DNA of 64,000 nucleotides from Paraburkholderia flagellata (GTDB taxonomy: Bacteria > Pseudomonadota > Gammaproteobacteria > Burkholderiales > Burkholderiaceae), in NCBI RefSeq assembly GCF_021390645.1, contig NZ_JAJEJT010000004.1, positions 124,001 to 188,000 of the forward strand, in the 5' to 3' direction. Under the pieces are notes generated by a model. It worked only from the letters and a program-made list of their open reading frames with translations. It ran no database searches and was not told where the DNA came from. Both the position numbers and the translations under genes were made by a program. Below, one piece after another: positions 17,160 through 27,446 of the stretch. The stretch's first letter is position 1; every line of letters begins with the position of its first letter.

Positions 17160-17261
17160 GGCGCGATATTACCGGAGATTGGCAATCGCGCCACTAGCTT
17201 GCCATGCAGCCTGCTGCACACAATGGATGCCACTTCAACCCGACATTCAGGAGACACATTC

Positions 17262-17666
17262 ATGTCGCTCGTATCCGCCATTCCTGCCGCCGGGAGCGCT
17301 GAAGCGCTCACGCATTTCAACGCGTCGCTGCGCTTCGAAACCGACTGCGCCGATGTGCATGCAGCGCTCGCGGGCAGCGAACCACCGGAATTCGTGCTGC
17401 TCGACGTTCGCGGTCCCGCGCTCTATGCGGCAGGCCATGTGCCGGGCGCAGTCAACCTGCCGCACGGGAAGATCGTCGCGTCGAAGCTCGCTGCATATCC
17501 TGCCGAAACGTTGTTCGTGACGTATTGCGCCGGTCCGCATTGCAATGGTGCAACGCGTGGTGCGATCCGGCTCGCGCAGTTGGGAAGACCTGTCAAGGTG
17601 ATGATCGGCGGTGTAACGGGTTGGCTCGACGAAGGCTTCCAACTGGCCGTCGAAGAGGCGCGATAA
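17262..17666 (+). CDS. Rhodanese-like sulfurtransferase, 134 aa
   Basis: Single rhodanese domain. The ATG at 17262 has CAGGAGACA just before it. Blocks: VLLDVRGPALYAAGHVPGAV (about 46-65), then the active-site loop VTYCAGPHCNGATRGA with the catalytic Cys and an additional Cys five residues later, and VMIGGVTGWLDEGF. The CxGxxC loop suggests persulfide transfer. It is divergent from ftrA, the usual arrangement, implying regulation by FtrA. The sulfur donor and acceptor are unknown. Confidence 0.88.
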   Translation: MSLVSAIPAAGSAEALTHFNASLRFETDCADVHAALAGSEPPEFVLLDVRGPALYAAGHVPGAVNLPHGKIVASKLAAYPAETLFVTYCAGPHCNGATRGAIRLAQLGRPVKVMIGGVTGWLDEGFQLAVEEAR

Positions 17667-17737
17667 GCGCCCCCGCGCGTGCGCAATGCGCTGTGGGTGG
17701 GGCGCAGAACTGCCTCGATATCGGCGCGGTGTGAAAG

Positions 17738-18431
17738 CTAGCGCGCGAAGTACATGTCGTGAAGCTCATCCACGTTCACGTCCTTCGCGCGCGCAGCGAA
17801 CGTGACCTTGCCGCCCTGCATGAGATACACCTGATCGGCGAGGCGCAACGCCATGTTGGTGTTCTGCTCCACCAGTACGATGGTCCGCCCCGCTGCCTTC
17901 AGACGTTCAAGAATCGCGAACACTTCCTGCACCATGACGGGCGCAAGCCCAAGGGAAGGCTCGTCGATCAGCATGAGCTGCGGCGAGGACATGAGCCCGC
18001 GCCCCAACGCCAGCATCTGCGCCTGACCGCCCGACAGCGTGCCTGCCGCCAGCGCCCGGCGCTCCCTGAGCAGTGGAAACAGCGCGTAGACCTCTTCGAG
18101 CTGCGATTTCGCCCCGGCGCGCCGCGTCTTTGCGAACGCGCCCAGCATCAGGTTCTCCTCGATCGACATGTCGCGGAAGATCATGCGTCCTTCGGGCACC
18201 ATCGCAATACCGCGCTGCGCCATGTCCCAGGTCGGCACGCCCGCGAGCGGCGCGCCGTCGAACGTGATCTGTCCGCGCTCCAGCGGCACGAGCCCCATGA
18301 TCGCGCGCAGCAGCGTCGTCTTGCCTGCACCGTTCGGGCCCACGATGGTCGTGACCTCGCCGCTCGCGATATTGAGCGATACGTCCCACAACACGTTGAT
18401 CGCGCCATAGCCGGCGCGGGCGCTGCTGACC

Positions 18432-18439
<8 letters not shown>
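17738..18439 (-). CDS. livF: LIV-type ABC transporter ATP-binding protein LivF, 233 aa
   Basis: Last gene of the importer operon. Walker A GPNGAGKTT (about 36-44), Q-loop, signature LSGGQAQMLALGRGL, Walker B LMLIDEPSLGLAP and the switch His region in VEQN. The ATG at 18439 overlaps the livG stop by 8 bases; longer upstream starts are disfavoured. With LivG it powers uptake through LivH/LivM in the inner membrane. The ligand is decided by the two binding proteins upstream; this family takes branched-chain amino acids but also amides, urea and aromatic acids. Confidence 0.92.
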
Positions 18440-19158
<719 letters not shown>

Positions 19159-19172
<14 letters not shown>

Positions 19173-20157
19173 AAACACCTCGCCGGGTACGTTTGAAGCG
19201 CAGCGCGGTCAGACCCGCGGGGCTCACGATGATCATCGCCACGAGCAACATGCCCAGCACAATCTGGTGGCCCGTTGGCAGCAGGCTCTTGAGCACGAGC
19301 TGATCCACCAGATAGACCGTCACCGCGCCCACCAGCGGTCCGAGTATGGTGCGATAGCCGCCGCAGATCGCCGCGATGATCGGCACGACGGCCCAGCTCG
19401 CATTGAACGCGTAATCGGGTTCGAGAAAATTGATGTAATGCGCGTTGAACGCACCGACGAGCCCCGTCATCAGCGCCGAGAGCATCAGCATGGCGAGTTT
19501 GAGCATCACACTGTTCACGCCCACCACGCGCGTGGCGTCCTCCGACTCGTGCATGGCGCGCAGCGCGAGTCCCACATGGCTGCCGCGCAGCCGCGCATAG
19601 ATCGCGGCGAACACGAGCACGAGCGTGAGCACGACGAGATAGCCGCCGCTCTTGCTGCCGAAGTCGAAGCCCGCCACCTTCGGCAGCCCCGGAATGCTGG
19701 ACAGACCGCTCGCGCCGCCGGTGAGATCGGACCATTCCGTCGCGATGATGCGGAAGATCTGCGCATAAGCGAGGATCGCGAGTGCGAAGTACGGCCCCTT
19801 CAGGCGCAGCGCAGGCGCCATGGCGAGGGAGGCGATCGCCGCTCCCACGCCGCCCGCGAGCATCGCGGGAAACACGGGCCAGCCGGCCTTCAGCGTGAGG
19901 AGTGCCGAGATATACGAACCGACGCCAAAAAACGCCGCATGCCCAAAGCTCACCATGCCGCCGAGGTTGCCCAGCAGCGCCCACGCCAGCGCCACGCCCG
20001 CGATCGTGAGCGAGGCCACCGCGAGACTCATGAGATACAGGTTCTGCCCGAACACGAGCGGCACGCCCGCGTAGAGTACGGCCAGCACCACGGCGAGCAC
20101 GGCCAGGCGCTGGCCCGACCAGGCCGTTGTGGTTTTCAATGTCGACATCGATCTCAT
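19159..20157 (-). CDS. livM: LIV-type ABC transporter permease LivM, 332 aa
   Basis: Inner-membrane permease with about 9-10 hydrophobic segments. The family block LGNLGGMVSFGHAAFFGVGS (about 64-83) and the cytoplasmic coupling region RAMHESEDATRVVGVN (about 190-205) are visible. The start (20157) overlaps the livH stop as ATGA. A second in-frame ATG lies 3 codons on. It pairs with LivH to form the translocation path. Confidence 0.92.
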
Positions 20158-21026
20158 CCCCTTCGTTTTGCCACGCCGAACAAGCCGTTCGGGAGCACGT
20201 AGAGCACGAGCAGAAACAGCAGCATGCCCGCGAGTTCCTGCAACGCCGAACTGGCGAGCGTGACGGTGAGCGCCTCGGTAATGCCGAGCAGCATCGCGCC
20301 CGCCAGCACGCCCGGAATCGAGCCCACGCCCGCGAGCACGGTGATGATGAACGCCTTGACGGTCAGCGCCTCGCCGATGGAAGGCTGGATCGCGCTCGAC
20401 GCGTAGATCGACACGCCCGCGCACGAGGCGAGCAACCCCGCAACGACGAACGAGATCAGTTCGGTCTTGCGCGGGTCGATGCCCATCAGGCGCGCCGCGT
20501 CGCGGTTGCTGGAGATCGCGCGCACGGCGCGGCCATACCAGGAGCGCGAGAGCCACCACCAGAGCGCAAGCATCAGCACGACGCTGATGCCGAACGAGAG
20601 CACTTCGCTGCGCATGGAAAGCAGGTTGCCGAGCATCACGCTGTCCTGCAACCAGGCGCTGCCGGTCGAACGCACATCGGCGCCCCAGCCCAGCAGCACA
20701 GCATTGGTCAACACGATGCCGATACCGTAGGTGAGGATCAGCGAGTTCAGCTCGCGGTCGCGCTTGATGCGGCTCACGAGATACCACGCAGCCGCCGCAG
20801 CCACGCATACCACGGGAATCGCCACTGGAATCGCAAACACGGGATTGAGGCCGAGCTTCGTCTCGAACGTGTAGGCGATATAGGCGGCAAGCAGCACCAG
20901 TTCGCCGTGCGCGAGATTGATGATGCGCATCGAGCCGAACACCAGCGCGAGCCCCAGCGCGACGAGCGCATAGGCGCCGCCCACGAGCACGCCGGAATAC
21001 AGCGATTGCAGCAATAGTTCCGTCAT
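20154..21026 (-). CDS. livH: LIV-type ABC transporter permease LivH, 290 aa
   Basis: Inner-membrane permease with about 8 hydrophobic segments. It carries the LivH blocks YALVALGLALVFGSMRIINL with AHGEL at the N-terminus and RAISSNRDAARLMGIDPRKT as the coupling loop. The start has AAGGAG 8 bases upstream. It is only 28 bases from the preceding binding-protein gene and overlaps livM by 4 bases. Confidence 0.92.
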   Translation of the reverse strand: MTELLLQSLYSGVLVGGAYALVALGLALVFGSMRIINLAHGELVLLAAYIAYTFETKLGLNPVFAIPVAIPVVCVAAAAAWYLVSRIKRDRELNSLILTYGIGIVLTNAVLLGWGADVRSTGSAWLQDSVMLGNLLSMRSEVLSFGISVVLMLALWWWLSRSWYGRAVRAISSNRDAARLMGIDPRKTELISFVVAGLLASCAGVSIYASSAIQPSIGEALTVKAFIITVLAGVGSIPGVLAGAMLLGITEALTVTLASSALQELAGMLLFLLVLYVLPNGLFGVAKRRG

Positions 21027-21054
21027 CGCGGCTCCTTCTTCGTTGCGCGCGCAA

Positions 21055-22266
21055 TTACCACGGCAGCGCAGGGTAGTTCAGCTTGCCGGTGGCGCGATCT
21101 TTCGGCCACACGAGCACGATGCGATTGCCCTGGATCTGCGCCATGTTGTTCAGGAACGCGGGGTTGTCGCCGTTCGGCGCAAAGCTCACCTTGCCGATCA
21201 GCGTGTCGTGCGGCTTCGCGCGCAGTTCGGCCGCAATGCCGTCCTGCTTGAGCGTACCCGCGTCGGCGGCGCGCGACATGGCGTCGAACAGCAGACGCGA
21301 CTGCACGTAGGCGAATTCAGCCAGGTAGTCTGGCTCCTTGTGATACGCAGCCTGATAGGCCTCCACGAAGGCGTTGCCGTCTGCCGTGCCGAAGTCCGCA
21401 GGGTACGGCAGCATCGCGCAGCCGATCACGTTGTTCACGAGGTCCGGATAATCGCTGGTCATCTTCGGCGTGACGATGGACCACGCGCCCATCACGGCTT
21501 TCAATTGCGGACGCAACACCTTGGCGGCGCGCAAAATGCCGATATAGTCGTTCTCGTAAGCGATCATCAGCAGAACTTCAGGTTTGTCCTGCAAGCGCAC
21601 CTTGTTCACGAGCGGCTTGAAGTCCGTCATCGCCGGGTCGAACGCATGCACGGTCACCGTCACGCCCTGCGCGCGCAGTTGCGTGGAAACTTCGTTGCTG
21701 AGGTCGGTGGTGGCCTGCTTCGTCGACGCGAGAATCGAAACCGACTTCGCGCCCATGGCGTTCAACTGCCCCACCACGGCCTTCGAGTAGCCCGATGCGG
21801 GCCCGATGCGGAAAAAGTGCTTGAGGCCGCGCGAGGTCATCGCACTGTCCACGGCGCCCGAGGTGATATAGACGATGCCTGCCTTGTCAGCCGCTTCCGA
21901 GGCCGGGCTCACCGAATTGGAGCCGTAGCCGCCGGTAATGGCGAGCACGCCTTGCGAGGCGAGCTTTTCCACCGCGGAAACGGCTTTGGCGGGCTGCGCT
22001 TCGTCGTCGACCACGGTCAGCGCGACTTTATGTTTCCCGCTGCCCTTGTTGAAGAGATCGGCGGCGAGGCGAATGCCTTCGAGTTGCGCGTTGCCTGCGC
22101 GCGCCATCGAGCCGGTGAGCGGCAACTCCACGCCCACGGGCAGCGTGTCAGCAAATGCGGCGGGCGTGTGGGCGAGCAGCGCGCAGGCGCCAGCCGCCCC
22201 CGCGCCGATGCGAAAGAGCGCGCGCACGAGGGCGCGCGGCTTGCTGCGAGTAGCGAAGCGGACCAT
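21055..22266 (-). CDS. ABC transporter substrate-binding protein 1 (LIV family), 403 aa
   Basis: Periplasmic ligand receptor. The ATG at 22266 follows GGAGG. Residues 1-40 form a signal peptide (hydrophobic ALFRIGAGAAGACALLAH, ending AFA-D). The mature start VGVELPLTGSMARAGNAQLEG and AVSAVEKLASQGVLAITGGYGS are typical of type I periplasmic-binding folds. It has about 40-45 percent visible identity to the next binding protein, and both end in a Pro-Trp motif. Second gene of the operon. The ligand is not determined by the sequence. Confidence 0.9.
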   Translation of the reverse strand: MVRFATRSKPRALVRALFRIGAGAAGACALLAHTPAAFADTLPVGVELPLTGSMARAGNAQLEGIRLAADLFNKGSGKHKVALTVVDDEAQPAKAVSAVEKLASQGVLAITGGYGSNSVSPASEAADKAGIVYITSGAVDSAMTSRGLKHFFRIGPASGYSKAVVGQLNAMGAKSVSILASTKQATTDLSNEVSTQLRAQGVTVTVHAFDPAMTDFKPLVNKVRLQDKPEVLLMIAYENDYIGILRAAKVLRPQLKAVMGAWSIVTPKMTSDYPDLVNNVIGCAMLPYPADFGTADGNAFVEAYQAAYHKEPDYLAEFAYVQSRLLFDAMSRAADAGTLKQDGIAAELRAKPHDTLIGKVSFAPNGDNPAFLNNMAQIQGNRIVLVWPKDRATGKLNYPALPW

Positions 22267-22351
22267 CGAACCTCCAAACCTTAGTCTCGGTGACAGGTAG
22301 CGGCACCGTTCAAACGCAGCGCTCGCCTTGTTTCGTTGTTCTATGTTTTTC

Positions 22352-23581
22352 TTACCACGGTACGCCCGGATACGCTGGCTTCGCCGTCGCGTAGTTTGCG
22401 GGCCACACGAGCGCGAGCTTGCCGTCGTGCGCGAACTGGCCCATGTGCGCCACGTAGTTCGTGTTGTCGCCGCGTGCGTCGAACGCCACCTTGCCGAGGA
22501 ACGTGTCGTCGCGCTGGGTGGCGCGCAGCGTGTCGGCAAGACCGCCCTTGTCGAGCGTGCCGGCTTTCTGAGCGGATGCAATCGCGTCGAAGAGCAGTTG
22601 CGCGTAGACGAACGACGTCTGCGACTGATAGTTCGAGCTGGTCTTGAAGAGCCGCTGGTAGGTATCGGAGAAGTCGCGCTGGTCCGCCGAGCGGTAGTCA
22701 GCCGGCGAGGACAGCACGGTCGCCCCATACACGTTCGGCACGAGGTCGGGGAACGACTGCGCCATCTTCGGGCTCGCAAACGCCCACGGCGCCGCTATCG
22801 CTTTCAGGTCGGGCTTGAGCACGCGCGAGGCGCGCAGAATGCCCACGTAGTCGTTTTCATAGCCGAGCATCGCCATGGCGTCCGGCTTGTCCTGCAGCTT
22901 GATCTTGTTGATGAGCGGCTTGAAGTCGCTGATCGAGGGATCGTAGGCATGCAGGAATGTCTTCACGCCCTGCGCCTTGAGCGCCGCGTCAAGCTGCCTC
23001 GCGAGGTCGCTCGTCGCGTCCTTCGTCGAGTAGACGATCGCCACCGACTTCACGCCCAGCGTGTTGAAGAGGCCCGCCATGCCCTTCGTGTAGCCCGGCG
23101 TATTGCTCACGCGAAAGAAGTTCTTCAGGCCGCGCGTGACCATGTCGTCGCTGGTGCCGCCCGATGTCACGTAGACGAGTCCTGCCTTGCTCGCGGCCTC
23201 CGACGCCGGGCCGGCGCAGTTCGAATTGGCCGCGCCCGCAATCGCGACGACGTGCTGCGAGGCGAGCTGTTCGACGGCGGCAACGGCTTTGGCCGGGTTC
23301 GATTCGTCGTCCACGGCGACGAGGGTGATCTTGTCCTGCGGATGGCGCCGGTTATAGATGTCGGCCGCCACCTGGATGCCGCGGTACATCTCGGTGCCCG
23401 CCTGCGCGAGCGCGCCGGTGAGCGGCAGTTCCACGCCCACGCGCCATTCCGTGGCGTGCGCGAGCGACGGCGCGAGTGCGATGGCCAGCGCCGCCGCCAG
23501 CGCGCCGCGCAGGTGCGTCTGTGCGGGCCGCTCGTATTTGCCGATCTTCGCGTGCTGCGCGCGCCTCTTGAGTCGCGTCAT
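22352..23581 (-). CDS. ABC transporter substrate-binding protein 2 (LIV family), 409 aa
   Basis: First gene of the importer operon. The ATG at 23581 has an AAAGGAGGAG site. Signal peptide residues about 1-43 (LAAALAIALAPSLAHA). Body: VGVELPLTGALAQAGTEMYRG, AVAAVEQLASQHVVAIAG, YENDYVGILRASRVLKPDLK. It is clearly a paralogue of the neighbouring binding protein, with the same domain order and the same Pro-Trp C-terminus, but with different residues in the cleft (AANSNC versus GYGSNS). Two receptors serving one permease widen the substrate range or give different affinities. Confidence 0.9.
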   Translation of the reverse strand: MTRLKRRAQHAKIGKYERPAQTHLRGALAAALAIALAPSLAHATEWRVGVELPLTGALAQAGTEMYRGIQVAADIYNRRHPQDKITLVAVDDESNPAKAVAAVEQLASQHVVAIAGAANSNCAGPASEAASKAGLVYVTSGGTSDDMVTRGLKNFFRVSNTPGYTKGMAGLFNTLGVKSVAIVYSTKDATSDLARQLDAALKAQGVKTFLHAYDPSISDFKPLINKIKLQDKPDAMAMLGYENDYVGILRASRVLKPDLKAIAAPWAFASPKMAQSFPDLVPNVYGATVLSSPADYRSADQRDFSDTYQRLFKTSSNYQSQTSFVYAQLLFDAIASAQKAGTLDKGGLADTLRATQRDDTFLGKVAFDARGDNTNYVAHMGQFAHDGKLALVWPANYATAKPAYPGVPW

Positions 23582-23894
23582 GTCTCCTCCTTTGCCTTCG
23601 GGGGCTTTTGTATACTTTGGAGTGTTGCTGCGCGGCGGCCGCTTGAATCGTTTGTGCGCGCCACTGGACAGGTGCCAGTGTGGTTCAGGCGCGCAAGGCC
23701 AACAATTCGTTTTCGGGAAAGCAGGCGTTCGGCTGGCTGGAAGTCGGCATTTGTCCCAATGCCTGGGCATATCCAGCCTGCGGATCCATCGAGGAGGGGC
23801 GAAAAAAAACCGCTGCACTCAGGCAGCGGTCATTGGGAACGGCTCGGCGCACCGCACTGGCGATGCACCATCAAGGGTACGGTCTATGACGCGC
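23582..23894. other. Promoter region of the LIV operon and terminator of the KfrA-like gene
   Basis: No gene. The left half must contain the promoter for the leftward binding-protein operon; the right half holds the terminator of the leftward upstream gene at 23802-23830. No specific operator was recognised. Confidence 0.5.
23802..23830 (-). terminator. Intrinsic terminator of the KfrA-like gene
   Basis: On the minus strand the stem ACCGCTGC/GCAGCGGT encloses CTGAGT and is followed by eight Ts. It lies about 65 bases after the stop of the KfrA-like gene, separating it from the importer operon. Confidence 0.85.
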
Positions 23895-25325
23895 TCACGC
23901 AGGCACGTTTTCGGTGCTCAGCTTCGAGACCATGCCAGTCTTGGCGTCGTAGGCGTAGCCCTGTTGCTCGAGATGAGCGCTGACCGCTTCGACGACCACT
24001 TGCTGCTGGGCCTCCTTGCGCAGCAGTTCATGCTCCGGCACGACCTGGCCCAGCTCGGCAGCGAGGCGGCGGCTCAGCGAGGCTTCGCCGGCGCTGCGGG
24101 CGAGGCCCACGATCGCCTTTTCGTTGGCCTGGGCCAGTTGCTGCTTCAGACCGTTCGCGTATTCGGACCAGCGCTTGATGTTCTCACGCGCATCGGTAAT
24201 CGCGGCGGCGTGCGTTGCCGTCTCGCGGGCGAGTTGCGCCTTCAGCGCTTCGACTTCTTCCGGGTCGGCGGCGGCGGGTTGTGCCTCGGCTGCGCCCTCG
24301 GCCGCTTCGCTCGACACCGCGGCACTGGCGAATTCGCCCATTTCGGCCAGTTCGGCCGCGCGTTGCTGCGCGGCTTCGGCGCGCTCCTGCGCCTCGGACA
24401 AGCTGGCCGACAGACGTGCGATTTCGGAAGCGTCGGCCGTGCGCTCGTCGTTCAGGCTGGCGAGCTGCTGCTGGGCGTTTTGCAGTTCGGTTGCGGCGGC
24501 GTCGCGTTCGGCCTGCGCACCGGCGACTTGCTCGCGCTGGGCCGCGTGGGCTTCCTGTTCGGCCTGCAGCGCCGCGCGAATGGCTTCCAGTTCGCCTTCG
24601 AGCTTCGCAACGGCTTCGGCATGAGCCGCTGCCAGCGCGGCGCCCTCCGCTTCGTCATGTTCGATCGAGGCGACAGGCTCGGCCTGCTCGGACTGCCCGG
24701 CCGCCTCTGCGGCTTCGGCTTCAGCCGCCTGCCTCGCATGCGTCTCGCGCTCGGCTGCCAGTTCGGCGACCGCGCGCTCCAGTTCCGCCTCAAGGGTCGA
24801 GACGCGCTCCGCCAGCTCCTCGGCGCGCTGTTCCGCTGCCTCGGCGCGCTGCATCGCGCTCGCGATGTCTTCCTCCAGACCCGCCCCGGCATCGTCCTTC
24901 GTCTCGTAGGCGCGCGACATCTTGTCCAGTTGGACTTGCAGGGCGTCGAGTTCCTGGACGGTGGTTTGCAGCTCTTCGAGCGCATTGTCGCGCTCGTTGC
25001 AGGCGTCTTCGACGCGCTCGCGCATCGACTGCAGGCGGCGCGCCACGGCGCGCTCGGCCTCGTCCTGCGCGGAGGTCCACAGACGGTCGAGCGCGTCGCG
25101 CATCGTGTCCGTCACGGTTTCCGGCAAGGCCGGGCGCTCCACGACCTGCGGCACGCGCGGCGCGCGCTCTTCGCGCCACTTGCGCAGCGACGCAGCGACT
25201 GCGACCACCGAGCCGGTATGAACTTCGGACCAAATGGCCATGGGAGAAACCTTCTGGCCCTCGTCGGCCATCCGGTCCGCGATTTCAGCAACCAGTTCGT
25301 CGGTGATCGTAATGCTGCTTGACAT
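23895..25325 (-). CDS. KfrA-like DNA-binding coiled-coil protein, 476 aa
   Basis: Residues about 1-115 match the plasmid replication region DNA-binding N-terminal (KfrA_N) domain: ITDELVAEIADRMADEGQKV, SPMAIWSEVHTGSVVAVAAS, then WREERAPR. Residues about 120-410 are an almost uninterrupted Ala/Glu/Gln/Arg coiled coil, and the last 60 form a compact tail. The ATG at 25325 is preferred. In plasmids KfrA binds its own promoter and helps partition; many Burkholderiaceae chromosomes carry solitary homologues of unknown role, as here. Monocistronic with its own terminator. Confidence 0.85.
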   Translation of the reverse strand: MSSSITITDELVAEIADRMADEGQKVSPMAIWSEVHTGSVVAVAASLRKWREERAPRVPQVVERPALPETVTDTMRDALDRLWTSAQDEAERAVARRLQSMRERVEDACNERDNALEELQTTVQELDALQVQLDKMSRAYETKDDAGAGLEEDIASAMQRAEAAEQRAEELAERVSTLEAELERAVAELAAERETHARQAAEAEAAEAAGQSEQAEPVASIEHDEAEGAALAAAHAEAVAKLEGELEAIRAALQAEQEAHAAQREQVAGAQAERDAAATELQNAQQQLASLNDERTADASEIARLSASLSEAQERAEAAQQRAAELAEMGEFASAAVSSEAAEGAAEAQPAAADPEEVEALKAQLARETATHAAAITDARENIKRWSEYANGLKQQLAQANEKAIVGLARSAGEASLSRRLAAELGQVVPEHELLRKEAQQQVVVEAVSAHLEQQGYAYDAKTGMVSKLSTENVPA

Positions 25326-25581
25326 ATCTGCCTCGAGAAAGTGCGAGCCCACCCCGCGTTTCTGGAGATTGTCGGCGAACCACCCCCCGGTTAATCGATG
25401 GAAAAGCCGGGTTTAAGGGGGGGTGTTCATGGAATTGCGCTTATCGGCGCGCTTCGCATGCAACCGGTGCCGCAGCCCAGAGCGGCGGCGCGATGGACGG
25501 GATCCACCGGAGCAGCCCAATATGCTGCGCGCTCAAATGCGATAGGAGACTAGAATTGCGGCTTTAGCCTGGAATACGCCG

Positions 25582-27030
25582 ATGTCTTTTGCCTCGCTTG
25601 GCCTGATCGATCCCTTGCTGCGTAATGTGCAGGACCTCAATTACCAGACACCTACGCCGGTGCAGGTCAAGGCGATTCCTGCTGTGCTCAGTGGCAAGGA
25701 CGTCATGGCTGCGGCACAGACCGGCACTGGCAAAACGGCGGGTTTTGCGCTGCCGCTGTTGCAACGGCTCGTGCAACACGGCCCGGCGGTGTCCAGCAAC
25801 CGCGCGCGTGTTCTGGTGCTGGTGCCCACGCGTGAACTCGCCGAACAACTGCTGCAAAGCTTTGTCGCCTATGGCCAAGGCCTCGACTTGCGATTTCTGG
25901 CCGCCTATGGCGGTGTGAGTATCAACCCGCAGATGATGAAGTTGCGCAAAGGCGTGGATGTGCTCGTTGCCACGCCGGGCCGTTTGCTGGATCTGAATCG
26001 GCAGAACGCAGTGCAGTTCGATCAAGTACAAGCGCTGGTGCTGGATGAAGCCGACCGCATGCTGGATCTGGGCTTCGCGCGCGAACTCAACGCCGTCTTT
26101 GCCGCCTTGCCCGCTCAGCGCCAGACCCTGCTGTTCTCTGCCACGTTTACCGACGATATCCGCGCCATGGCGGCGGGCATTCTGCGCGGCCCGGTCAATA
26201 TCAGCGTCAGCCCGCCCAATGCCACGGCCAGCAAGATCAAGCAGTGGGTGGTGCCGGTGGATAAAAGGAACAAGCCTGACCTCTTCATGCACCTTGTGGC
26301 GGAAAACAAGTGGGAACACGCGCTGGTGTTCGTCAAAACCCGCAATGGCGTGGACTACCTGGCGGCCATGCTGAATGAAGCAGGCTACGCGGTCGACACC
26401 ATCCACGGCGACAAACCACAACCCGCGCGCTTGCGTGCGCTGGAGCGCTTCAAGACGGGCGAAGTCAACATGCTGGTCGCCACCGATGTGGCTGCGCGCG
26501 GGCTGGATATCGACGACCTGCCGCTGGTGATCAACGTTGATCTGCCGATTGTCGCGCAAGACTATGTGCACCGTATTGGCCGTACCGGCCGCGCGGGCGC
26601 AAGCGGCGTGGCGGTGTCCCTCGTGTGTGCCGATGAAGCGCCGCAACTGGCCGCGATCGAGGCGCTGATCCGGCAAACGCTGCCCCGTGAAGAAGAGCCG
26701 GGTTTTGAAGCCGAACACCGCGTGCCGCAAACCAGCACGACGGGCGAGCTCATCAAGAAACCCAAAAAGCCCAAGAAGCCCAAAGTGCCGCAAGCTGCGC
26801 CGGGCGCCATGCAGCTGCCCGGCAAAAAGCCCCGACCGCAAAGTGGCGAAAAAAACAAAGGCAAGCCTGCGGCGCAGCGCGCTGTGGCTGCGGGTAAAGG
26901 CAAAAGCTTGTCCAGCGCTAACCCATTCAGCGCACAAAAGCCACGCAGCAAACCGGCCGGCAAGCCGGCTGCGGGTTCACGTAAGCCGGCTGGCAAACCC
27001 GTTGGTGGCCGCGGCAAACGCCAACCCTGA
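25582..27030 (+). CDS. rhlE: DEAD-box ATP-dependent RNA helicase, RhlE type, 482 aa
   Basis: Unwinds or remodels RNA. Motifs: Q motif around 20-28, AQTGTGKT (45-52), PTRELA (82-87), ATPGR (130-134), DEAD (155-158), SAT (186-188), HGDK in the second domain and HRIGRTGR (330-337). Residues about 385-482 form a Lys/Pro/Ala/Gly-rich basic tail with KPKKPKKPK repeats that should bind RNA non-specifically. Codon use is slightly less GC3-biased than in its neighbours, so it may have been acquired from a related beta-proteobacterium. Single gene. Confidence 0.92.
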   Translation: MSFASLGLIDPLLRNVQDLNYQTPTPVQVKAIPAVLSGKDVMAAAQTGTGKTAGFALPLLQRLVQHGPAVSSNRARVLVLVPTRELAEQLLQSFVAYGQGLDLRFLAAYGGVSINPQMMKLRKGVDVLVATPGRLLDLNRQNAVQFDQVQALVLDEADRMLDLGFARELNAVFAALPAQRQTLLFSATFTDDIRAMAAGILRGPVNISVSPPNATASKIKQWVVPVDKRNKPDLFMHLVAENKWEHALVFVKTRNGVDYLAAMLNEAGYAVDTIHGDKPQPARLRALERFKTGEVNMLVATDVAARGLDIDDLPLVINVDLPIVAQDYVHRIGRTGRAGASGVAVSLVCADEAPQLAAIEALIRQTLPREEEPGFEAEHRVPQTSTTGELIKKPKKPKKPKVPQAAPGAMQLPGKKPRPQSGEKNKGKPAAQRAVAAGKGKSLSSANPFSAQKPRSKPAGKPAAGSRKPAGKPVGGRGKRQP

Positions 27031-27446
27031 TCCGTGGAGATGGGGAACGCCAGCCCTGGAACAGGCTGGCGGTTTGCGGCGCACGGGCAGGCAGCGGCGC
27101 GACTTCTGCGTACATCAGGTCGGCGGACAACGGCGCACTGTGGCCGTGACGCCGGTCCCCGGCAGCGAAGAGTCTATGATCGTCTTCGGCCTGCAAGTTG
27201 TTGGTAAGATCTTTCCTGGTGGCGCACGGTACACCAGCACAGCGTTGCATTTCAAATTTGGTCGCAGCTTTTTTCTGCAAACGATTCCGTTCTCCTACAC
27301 GATCTGCGGGGTGCGTATGACTGCACGGAAAGCCGGATTACATGGTCGAATTGAAAGGACTCTGCATTCGTTGCGCCCAACGAATGCATGGCGTCCCCTG
27401 CCGCGCAGCGGTATGCCTGCCGCTACGCAATGACCGAGGCGATGCG
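27031..27446 (+). other. Leader of the purine permease gene
   Basis: No gene. The frame running into the permease from 27342 is unlikely to be translated. The notable object is the perfect 11-bp inverted repeat at 27363-27388, about 60 bases before the permease start. Confidence 0.4.
27363..27388. promoter_or_regulatory. Perfect 11-bp inverted repeat upstream of the NCS2 gene
   Basis: TGCATTCGTTG (27363-27373) and CAACGAATGCA (27378-27388) pair perfectly around CGCC. It could be an operator or a 5'-leader hairpin. It has no T-run, so it is not a normal terminator. Confidence 0.55.

Noticed and set aside
22328..25322. Long plus-strand frames opposite the binding-protein and KfrA-like genes
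   Set aside because: Phe/Leu/Gly/Arg-rich shadows without starts or motifs; minus-strand genes are certain.
27342..27446. N-terminal extension of the purine permease
   Set aside because: The extension has no family similarity and contains the perfect hairpin; the ATG at 27447 has a better ribosome site.
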